Shown here: positions 1 through 5,325 of the stretch, one piece after another
Position numbering within the stretch: position 1 is the first letter of the stretch
Layout of the letters: the number at the start of each line of letters is the position of its first letter
NCBI GenBank assembly: GCA_944387905.1
Contig: CALXGU010000114.1
Location: 1 to 5,325 of the forward strand
Direction: 5' to 3'
DNA: 5,325 nt
Source: an uncultured Clostridia bacterium
GTDB lineage: Bacteria; Bacillota; Clostridia; Oscillospirales; QAKW01
Position numbers and translations under genes: made by a program
The notes under the pieces: model-generated
The model's database searches: none
Told to the model about the DNA's origin: nothing
What the model saw: only the letters and a program-made list of their open reading frames with translations

Positions 1-1
1 T

Positions 2-895
2 ATGTCTTTTTCTTTTGACACAAAATGCGAATTATGTACTATAAAGCCGAAAAATGACTGCTGCAGACTTTCACAGCTTTATGGTATGATGCTTTTTGCT
101 CAGAATATCACATATGATTCACTTAAAATAACAACTGAAAACGTACTTATTGTCAATTTGCTCAGCGAGCTGGCAGAAAAGGTGGCCGGCGTATATTTCG
201 TCATTGATGAAACGGTAAATCTATACACCTTGGAAATCAAGGGAAAAGCTTTAAGAAAGCTTTATGATATATTATTTATAGATGTCAATGGTAAAATCGA
301 TCTTCAGATCAGCGGAGCAATAACTGAAAATGATTGCTGCACAGACTCTTTTTTACGTGGTGCTTTCCTTATCGGCGGTTATACATCAAATCCGGAAAAC
401 AGTTATCATTTCGAGATATCTACGCCGTATCATACTCTTGCCGTGTCAATGCAGGATTATATGCATCGTCGTGGTTTTCCTGTAAAAATGGTAGTACGCA
501 AGTCCAATTATGTTTTGTATTTGAAGGACAGCGAGGAAATAGAACATTTCTTATACAGTGTCGGAGCGAAAAAATCCGCGTTTTCGTTTATTGATATGAA
601 GATCCAAAAAGAAATGAACAATTACAGCAACAGAGTAAATAATACAAAACTGCATAACATAGAAAAAACGATAAATAAATCAGTAGAGCAGGTTAAGGCT
701 ATAAAAAAGATCTCGGATAAAATGGGGCTGGATATGCTTGATGCTGATTTAATTGTTGCTGCAAAGCTTCGCAGTGAAAATCCTGATAAATCATTGAATG
801 AGCTTGTAGTGTTAAGCGGTAATAAGTTCAGTCGTTCCGGACTCAGCAGAAGATTGAATAAACTGACAGAAATCGCTTCCAAACTCGGAGATTGA
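2..895 (+). CDS. whiA: DNA-binding protein WhiA (sporulation/cell-division regulator)
   Basis: WhiA is a nucleoid-associated or transcription-regulating protein. In Streptomyces it switches on sporulation-division genes; in Bacillus it affects cell division and chromosome segregation. The 297-residue product (B. subtilis WhiA is about 316) opens with MSFS, the usual family start, so the N-terminus is complete although only one base precedes it and its ribosome site cannot be seen. Residues 1 to about 200 form the two-part LAGLIDADG homing-endonuclease-like domain. The second core helix is FLRGAFLIGG at 117-126, preceded by the C112-C113 pair common in clostridial members. No acidic residue ends that helix, which fits a non-catalytic fold. 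A linker with the family-like NNYSNRVNN (206-214) and KTINKSVEQV (222-231) leads to a C-terminal helix-turn-helix at about 245-292, with LRSENPDKSLNEL and SRSGLSRRLNKL. The gene is followed after 7 bases by dnaE, so it is probably an upstream member of the same operon. Identification is firm; regulatory targets in this organism are unknown. Confidence 0.95.
   Translation: MSFSFDTKCELCTIKPKNDCCRLSQLYGMMLFAQNITYDSLKITTENVLIVNLLSELAEKVAGVYFVIDETVNLYTLEIKGKALRKLYDILFIDVNGKIDLQISGAITENDCCTDSFLRGAFLIGGYTSNPENSYHFEISTPYHTLAVSMQDYMHRRGFPVKMVVRKSNYVLYLKDSEEIEHFLYSVGAKKSAFSFIDMKIQKEMNNYSNRVNNTKLHNIEKTINKSVEQVKAIKKISDKMGLDMLDADLIVAAKLRSENPDKSLNELVVLSGNKFSRSGLSRRLNKLTEIASKLGD
887..890 (+). promoter_or_regulatory. 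Probable ribosome binding site of dnaE
   Basis: GGAG lies within the last sense codons of whiA, 12 bases before the dnaE ATG. That spacing is longer than the usual 5-9, so the site looks weak by position. Ribosomes finishing whiA at 893-895 would end beside the dnaE start, so translational coupling is plausible. A purine-rich stretch (AAAGAAAA) lies nearer the start but has no good anti-Shine-Dalgarno match. Confidence 0.5.
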
Positions 896-902
896 AAGAA
901 AA

Positions 903-3900
903 ATGAATGATTTTGTACACCTGCACGTTCATACTGAATACAGTCTGTTGGATGGTGCCGCGCGTCTTGACAGTCTTCTTGAGCGTATAGAAAGTCTTGG
1001 TCAGAAAGCGGTAGCAATAACAGATCACGGTGTTATGTACGGTGTCGCGGAGTTTTATAAAAAAGCCGTGAATAAAGGTATAAAACCAATAATAGGCTGC
1101 GAGGTTTATGTCGCAGCCCGTTCGCGTTTGCAAAAAGAACCGGGAATCGATACAAAATACGGACATCTTATTCTGATTGCAAAGAACAACAAGGGATATT
1201 CAAATTTGCTTAAAATCGTATCAGATTCATTTATTAACGGTTTCTATTATAAGCCGCGTACCGATATGCAGATGCTGACGGAATATTCTGACGGGATAAT
1301 AGCTTTGTCCGGCTGTCTTGCAGGTGATGTACAGCGACTGCTGTTAAACGGATTGTATGATGATGCTGTCGCCAAAGCGAAAGAATATCGTAAAATATTC
1401 GGTGAAAATTACTATTTAGAGCTTCAGGATCATTCTCTTGAAGAAGATAAAACGGTAATAGACGGGCTATTGAAAATATCAGAAGAGACAGCAATAGAAC
1501 TTGTTGCCACCAATGATGTGCATTATGTGGACAAGCCGGATGCATATACGCAAAAAGTACTTATGAGTATAAGCATGAATAAAAGCATATATGAAGATAA
1601 TCCGGCTGCACTTAAAACTGATGAATTTTACATCAAGTCTTACAGTGAAATGAACAAGCTGTTTTCGTATGCTGCTCAGGCTGTAGAAAATACCGTTAAA
1701 ATAGCCGATATGTGCAGTGTTGATCTTGATTTTGAGCATATGCATGTTCCGCATTTTGAAACAGGTCAGAATGTAGACAGTTCTGAGTATTTAAAAAAGC
1801 TATGTTATGCGGGACTGCAGAAACGGTATGGGAATGATGAGTATTGCAAGAGACTTGATTATGAGTTGTCTGTTATAAAATCAATGAATTTTTCCGATTA
1901 CTTTTTGATAGTGAGCGATTTTGTGCAATATGCAAAGTCGCAGGGGATCGCAGTAGGGCCGGGACGTGGCAGTGCAACCGGCTCTCTTGTGTCTTACTGT
2001 CTTGAAATAACGGATATAGATCCTATGAAGTATGGTCTTATTTTTGAGAGGTTTTTAAACCCCAGCCGTGTATCGATGCCTGATATAGATATTGATTTTT
2101 GTGTTGAAAGACGGCAGGAGGTATTAAATTATGTTATTGAAAAATACGGGCAGGAGAGTGTCGCCCAAATAATCACTTTCGGGACTTTAGCCGCCCGTGC
2201 CGCTGTTAAAGACGTGGGACGTGTGCTGGAAATACCGTATTCTACTGTTGAAGCTGTGTCGAAGCATTTTCCTTTAAAGCCGGGGATAACTATATCTTCC
2301 GTTCTCAAAACAGACAATGATTTAAAAAAAATATATGATCAGAAAGATGAGGTACGCCGTCTGATAGACACTGCGTTAAAAGTAGAGGGCTTTCCCAGGC
2401 ATGGCTCCACTCATGCCGCAGGAGTGGTCATTACGCACGGACCCGTAAGCGACTATGTACCGCTTTCTAAAAATGATGATATTATCGTCACTCAGTATCA
2501 AAAGAACGAAATAGAACAGTTAGGTCTTTTAAAGATTGATTTTTTGGGTCTTAGAAATATAACTGTGATTGATAAAACACAAAAACTGATTCAAGCAGTA
2601 AATCCTGAATTTAAAATAGAAAATATACCGTTAAATGATACCATTACTTTTGATATGATAAGCCAGGGCAACACCTTCGGAGTATTTCAGCTGGAAAGCC
2701 CGGGTATGCGAAAATTACTCACAAAGCTAAAACCGTGCTGTATCGATGACATTATAACAGCTATTTCGCTCTACAGACCCGGTCCGATGGATTCTATACC
2801 TAAATATCTTGAAAATCGTAAAAATCCTAAAAAGATAATATATAAAACCGATAAACTCAGACCTATATTGAGCGATACTTACGGCTGTATAATATATCAG
2901 GAGCAGGTTATGCAGATAGCAAGGGATATAGCAGGATATACATTTGACAAGGCCGATGTTTTGAGGGCCGCAATGAGTAAAAAGAAATACTCTGTAATGG
3001 AAAATGAACGAGTAAAATTTATTGATGGAGCGGTAAAAAATAAGGTGCCAAGAAAAACGGCAGAGTCGATTTTTGAAGAAATGAGCGATTTCGCCAGCTA
3101 TGGATTCAACAAATCTCATGCCGCAGGATATGCTGTTATCGCGTATCGCACCGCTTATTTGAAGGCGAATTATCCGTCAATGTTTATGGCGGCGCTTTTA
3201 ACGAGCGTTATAGGCAATGTCCCTAAGATAAAAGAATATATCTCTGAGTGCCAAAGGCTTGGAATAGATGTAAAAGCTCCTGATATAAATAAGAGCAAAG
3301 ATCTTTTTTATGCTGACGGAGATAAAATATATTACAGTCTTGGCGCTGTTAAAAATGTCGGAAGACGACTGGCGGAAAAAATAACTTATGAACGGGAAAA
3401 GAACGGGAAATTTAGAGACTATGCTGATTTTATCTTTAGAATGAGCAGTCAGGATCTCAATCGAAGAGCCGTTGAATATCTTGTTAAATGCGGATCATTT
3501 GACTGTTTTGGCTATTCGCGGCGGCATATGCTCTCCGTGTATGATAAAATAATAACAGATGTTATAAATACTAAAAAGAACGATTCGGAAAACCAGGTAA
3601 GCTTTTTTGATAACGATATTGATACAGAGTTTAATCCGGATTATTTTTCAAATCCGCTTGATGAGTTCGAAACTTCAAAAAAGCTCGCAATGGAAAAGGA
3701 CAGTCTGGGATTATATATATCAGAACATCCGCTTAAGCAATTTGAAGAAATATATAAAAGCGGAACATATACTCTCATATCTGATATAAATGAAACAAGC
3801 AACAAAAAGGTAAAAATATTAGGTCTGATAGATTCGGTAAGAATAATTACGACAAAACAACTCAGAGAGATGGCATATGTATCTGTTGAGGATATAAGTT

Positions 3901-4292
3901 CTAATATTGATGTCGTGGTATTTCCGTCTGCGTTTGAGATATTAAAGTCTCAGTTGGAAACAGGTGCGCTGATCGAAGTTGATGGAGAGCCGTCATCAAA
4001 AGACGAAGATACATTACAGATCAAATGCTCGTCTATGAAGTTTCTGAATAAAGACAGTGTACTTGGGCGTCAGAAAAAGATCTATCTAAACTTTATATCT
4101 CAGGATACAAGATCATATGTTAAAGCTTTGGATTTGCTAAAGCAGTATCCCGGAAATACAGTATGTGTCTTGCATTTTGCTGATAACGGAAAAACAGTAT
4201 CAACAGCAAATAAATTGACTGTCAGTCCTGAATTCTCACTGATCAGAGAGCTTGAGTCTTTACTGGGCAAAGAAAATATTGTTATAAAATAG
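903..4292 (+). CDS. dnaE: DNA polymerase III subunit alpha, DnaE type
   Basis: This is the catalytic subunit of a bacterial C-family replicative polymerase, which extends DNA at the fork using dNTPs and the beta clamp. The 1129 residues follow the DnaE order. The PHP domain (about 1-275) carries HLHVHTEYS at 6-14. The polymerase core has GPGRGSA at 352-358, PDIDIDF at 393-399 and KIDFLGL at 544-550. D394, D396 and D546 match the catalytic aspartates of E. coli DnaE (D401, D403, D555). The fingers follow, with YGCIIYQEQVMQIA at 660-673 and YGFNKSHAAGYA at 733-744. A helix-hairpin-helix lies near 810-830 (LGAVKNVGRRLAEKI), then a clamp-binding-like QVSFF at 898-902, an OB fold at about 968-1047, and a C-terminal tail ending LLGKENIVIK. 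The PHP domain comes first and no epsilon-like exonuclease is inserted, so this is DnaE and not PolC. Many Firmicutes also carry PolC, in which case DnaE may extend primers and share synthesis; that cannot be judged here. The ATG start directly precedes the conserved PHP opening, and no closer in-frame start exists. Confidence 0.97.
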   Translation: MNDFVHLHVHTEYSLLDGAARLDSLLERIESLGQKAVAITDHGVMYGVAEFYKKAVNKGIKPIIGCEVYVAARSRLQKEPGIDTKYGHLILIAKNNKGYSNLLKIVSDSFINGFYYKPRTDMQMLTEYSDGIIALSGCLAGDVQRLLLNGLYDDAVAKAKEYRKIFGENYYLELQDHSLEEDKTVIDGLLKISEETAIELVATNDVHYVDKPDAYTQKVLMSISMNKSIYEDNPAALKTDEFYIKSYSEMNKLFSYAAQAVENTVKIADMCSVDLDFEHMHVPHFETGQNVDSSEYLKKLCYAGLQKRYGNDEYCKRLDYELSVIKSMNFSDYFLIVSDFVQYAKSQGIAVGPGRGSATGSLVSYCLEITDIDPMKYGLIFERFLNPSRVSMPDIDIDFCVERRQEVLNYVIEKYGQESVAQIITFGTLAARAAVKDVGRVLEIPYSTVEAVSKHFPLKPGITISSVLKTDNDLKKIYDQKDEVRRLIDTALKVEGFPRHGSTHAAGVVITHGPVSDYVPLSKNDDIIVTQYQKNEIEQLGLLKIDFLGLRNITVIDKTQKLIQAVNPEFKIENIPLNDTITFDMISQGNTFGVFQLESPGMRKLLTKLKPCCIDDIITAISLYRPGPMDSIPKYLENRKNPKKIIYKTDKLRPILSDTYGCIIYQEQVMQIARDIAGYTFDKADVLRAAMSKKKYSVMENERVKFIDGAVKNKVPRKTAESIFEEMSDFASYGFNKSHAAGYAVIAYRTAYLKANYPSMFMAALLTSVIGNVPKIKEYISECQRLGIDVKAPDINKSKDLFYADGDKIYYSLGAVKNVGRRLAEKITYEREKNGKFRDYADFIFRMSSQDLNRRAVEYLVKCGSFDCFGYSRRHMLSVYDKIITDVINTKKNDSENQVSFFDNDIDTEFNPDYFSNPLDEFETSKKLAMEKDSLGLYISEHPLKQFEEIYKSGTYTLISDINETSNKKVKILGLIDSVRIITTKQLREMAYVSVEDISSNIDVVVFPSAFEILKSQLETGALIEVDGEPSSKDEDTLQIKCSSMKFLNKDSVLGRQKKIYLNFISQDTRSYVKALDLLKQYPGNTVCVLHFADNGKTVSTANKLTVSPEFSLIRELESLLGKENIVIK
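3594..3608 (+). other. Codons for beta sliding-clamp binding motif in DnaE
   Basis: DnaE residues 898-902 read QVSFF. They lie in a polar, probably flexible stretch between the helix-hairpin-helix region and the OB fold, where DnaE proteins carry their internal clamp-binding peptide (consensus QL[S/D]LF; QADMF in E. coli). The glutamine, the serine and the final aromatic residue are kept, while the hydrophobic positions are V and F rather than L. The position in the protein supports the call as much as the motif does. Confidence 0.7.
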
Positions 4293-4321
4293 TTGATTTT
4301 TGATATCGCATATTGTAAAAT
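4293..4321 (+). promoter_or_regulatory. Candidate sigma-A promoter for pfkA
   Basis: The hexamer TTGATT (4293-4298) begins on the base after the dnaE stop codon. It is followed by a 17-base spacer and TAAAAT (4316-4321). This matches the housekeeping consensus at 4 of 6 and 5 of 6 positions with ideal spacing. Transcription would begin near 4328, giving a leader of about 26 bases that contains the pfkA ribosome site. In A+T-rich DNA such matches arise by chance, but the placement in the only sizeable gap of the window, just before a metabolic gene, strengthens the case. pfkA could then be expressed both by read-through from dnaE and from this site. Confidence 0.5.
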
Positions 4322-4339
4322 AATTTGTAATGTATTTAT

Positions 4340-4344
4340 GGAGG
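4340..4344 (+). promoter_or_regulatory. Strong ribosome binding site of pfkA, fixing a GTG start
   Basis: GGAGG (extended to GGAGGT) lies 9 bases before the GTG at 4354. An in-frame TAA at 4345-4347 closes the frame just upstream, and no in-frame ATG occurs before the conserved IKKIGVLTSGGD region. The GTG is therefore the only sensible start. The site is clearly stronger and better spaced than the one before dnaE, which suggests high translation of pfkA. Confidence 0.85.
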
Positions 4345-4353
4345 TAATATTCT

Positions 4354-5325
4354 GTGAGTGGAGAAATCAAAAAAATAGGTGTGCTTACAAGCGGCGGTGA
4401 TGCACCGGGCATGAATGCGGCAATTCGTGCAATTACTAGAACTGCGCTTGCAAAGGGTATAGGAGTTGTAGGCGTAAACAGAGGATATCAGGGATTGATC
4501 GACGGTGATTTTATAGAATTGGGATATACAAGTGTATCAAGAATAATAAATCGAGGCGGAACAATTCTGTATTCTGCAAGATGCGATGAGTTCAGATATG
4601 CAGAGGGTATAAAAAAGGCCGTTGATATGTGCAGAAAAAACGGTATAGACGGAATAGTGGCGATAGGAGGAGACGGTACATTCAGAGGCGCTGCTGACCT
4701 GTCGGCTATGGGTATTCCTTGTATTGGCGTTCCGGGAACGATTGACAACGATATTGGCATAAGCGAATATACAATAGGTTTTGATACAGCTGTCAACTGT
4801 GTAATTGATATGGTTGATCGTCTGAGAGATACAATGGAGTCACATCACAGATGCTCGGTTGTTGAGGTTATGGGCAGAAATGCCGGGTATATTGCTCTGT
4901 ATTCTGCAATTTCCACCGGTGCTACTGCTGTTGCAATACCTGAGGTTGAGTATAAGTATGAAAATATCCTTCAAAAAATCAAAGAATCCCAGGAAGCAGG
5001 AAAAACTCATTTTATAATAATAGTTGCCGAGGGAGTGGGACAGAGTGAGCAAATAGCTAAAAAGATAGAGGAGGATACAGGCATAATTACACGTGCGACA
5101 GTTTTGGGTCATGTACAGCGCGGCGGTTCTCCCACGGCAAACGACAGAGTGAATGCTACAAAAATCGGACATTATGCTGTTGAACTTTTAGCAAACGGAC
5201 TGAGCAATAAGGTTTGCGGTATACAAAAAGGCGAACTTGTAAATTACGATGTTCAAGAAGCTCTTAAGATCAAAAAATCGTTTCCGATGGATCTTTATAA
5301 TATATTTATTGAAACAAGCAAATAA
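4354..5325 (+). CDS. pfkA: ATP-dependent 6-phosphofructokinase
   Basis: This cytoplasmic enzyme phosphorylates fructose 6-phosphate to fructose 1,6-bisphosphate, the committed step of glycolysis; the family usually acts as a tetramer. The 323 residues span the whole family (about 320) and the TAA is the last codon of the window. Visible motifs are TSGGDAPGMNAAIR at 12-25, IGGDGT at 104-109, PGTIDND at 127-133, VEVMGRNAGY at 170-179, AEG at 225-227 and LGHVQRGGSP at 251-260. Counting against E. coli PfkA (this protein is offset by +4 from published numbering), D131 is the catalytic base and D107, R76, R166, R175, E226, R247, H253 and R256 cover nucleotide and sugar-phosphate binding. G108 and G128 occupy the positions that are glycine in ATP-dependent enzymes and Asp/Lys in pyrophosphate-dependent ones, so ATP is the expected donor. 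Several allosteric-site residues differ from the E. coli and Bacillus enzymes. It follows dnaE by 61 bases and probably has its own promoter; pyk often lies downstream in relatives. Confidence 0.97.
   Translation: MSGEIKKIGVLTSGGDAPGMNAAIRAITRTALAKGIGVVGVNRGYQGLIDGDFIELGYTSVSRIINRGGTILYSARCDEFRYAEGIKKAVDMCRKNGIDGIVAIGGDGTFRGAADLSAMGIPCIGVPGTIDNDIGISEYTIGFDTAVNCVIDMVDRLRDTMESHHRCSVVEVMGRNAGYIALYSAISTGATAVAIPEVEYKYENILQKIKESQEAGKTHFIIIVAEGVGQSEQIAKKIEEDTGIITRATVLGHVQRGGSPTANDRVNATKIGHYAVELLANGLSNKVCGIQKGELVNYDVQEALKIKKSFPMDLYNIFIETSK

Noticed and set aside
334..594. Second plus-strand frame inside whiA
   Set aside because: It lies wholly within the LAGLIDADG-like region of whiA, resembles no family I know, and is best explained as an out-of-frame shadow.
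622..1166. Two overlapping minus-strand open frames across the whiA-dnaE junction
   Set aside because: They lie opposite strongly conserved codons of whiA and dnaE, overlap each other, have low-complexity Ser/Phe/Leu-rich products without recognisable motifs, and show no credible ribosome site. They are shadows of the real genes.
2324..2331. Run of eight A bases in dnaE, a possible polymerase- or ribosome-slippage site
   Set aside because: The run reads as ordinary Leu-Lys-Lys-Ile codons. The -1 frame stops at 2336-2338 and the +1 frame at 2362-2364, giving products cut inside the polymerase core. I see no obvious hairpin or Shine-Dalgarno-like stimulator nearby. Such runs are expected in A+T-rich genes.
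4293..4353. Rho-independent terminator after dnaE
   Set aside because: The gap contains T runs and the short palindrome GATATC, but no G+C-rich stem followed by a U-run, so I do not call a terminator.
4488..5172. Minus-strand open frames inside pfkA
   Set aside because: They are opposite conserved phosphofructokinase motifs, and their products have no recognisable domain.
4354..5325. Pyrophosphate-dependent phosphofructokinase
   Set aside because: Glycines at 108 and 128 (GGDGT and PGTIDND) are the ATP-type residues; pyrophosphate-type enzymes usually have Asp and Lys there.
1..5325. Mobile element, prophage, CRISPR array or defence system
   Set aside because: No inverted terminal repeats, transposase or integrase motifs, spaced direct repeats or accessory genes are visible. 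Nearly every base belongs to three core genes or the short gap before pfkA.

Overview
The window holds three complete genes on the + strand, packed head to tail with almost no free space: whiA (2-895), dnaE (903-4292) and pfkA (4354-5325). The sequence is A+T-rich, by eye and not computed. The gene order, the purine-rich Shine-Dalgarno sites, the GTG start of pfkA and the protein sequences all suggest a low-G+C Firmicute of the class Clostridia. It may be an Oscillospirales/Ruminococcaceae-like or uncultured gut-type lineage, but I cannot name a genus from the sequence alone.

Layout. WhiA starts at base 2, so its promoter and ribosome site lie outside the window; its N-terminus is nevertheless intact. 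Seven bases separate its stop codon from the ATG of dnaE, and the likely dnaE ribosome site lies inside the last whiA codons, so these two genes are almost certainly cotranscribed and perhaps translationally coupled. A 61-base gap follows dnaE. It contains a good sigma-A-type promoter candidate (TTGATT, 17 bases, TAAAAT) and a strong GGAGG site before the GTG start of pfkA. pfkA ends exactly at the last base. I saw no transcription terminator, tRNA, rRNA, CRISPR array, insertion sequence or long repeat.

How the genes fit together. WhiA is a DNA-binding protein with a homing-endonuclease-like fold, tied to cell division and chromosome segregation in Gram-positive bacteria. DnaE is a replicative DNA polymerase III alpha subunit of the DnaE type. 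PfkA commits sugar to glycolysis. In many Clostridia whiA lies near dnaE and pfkA, often with rapZ, yvcK/mgfK and murB upstream and pyk downstream; those would be outside this window. The region looks like ordinary core chromosome, and I found no evidence of a new system. The points most worth a second look are a complete PHP metal site in DnaE and a strongly altered allosteric pocket in PfkA.
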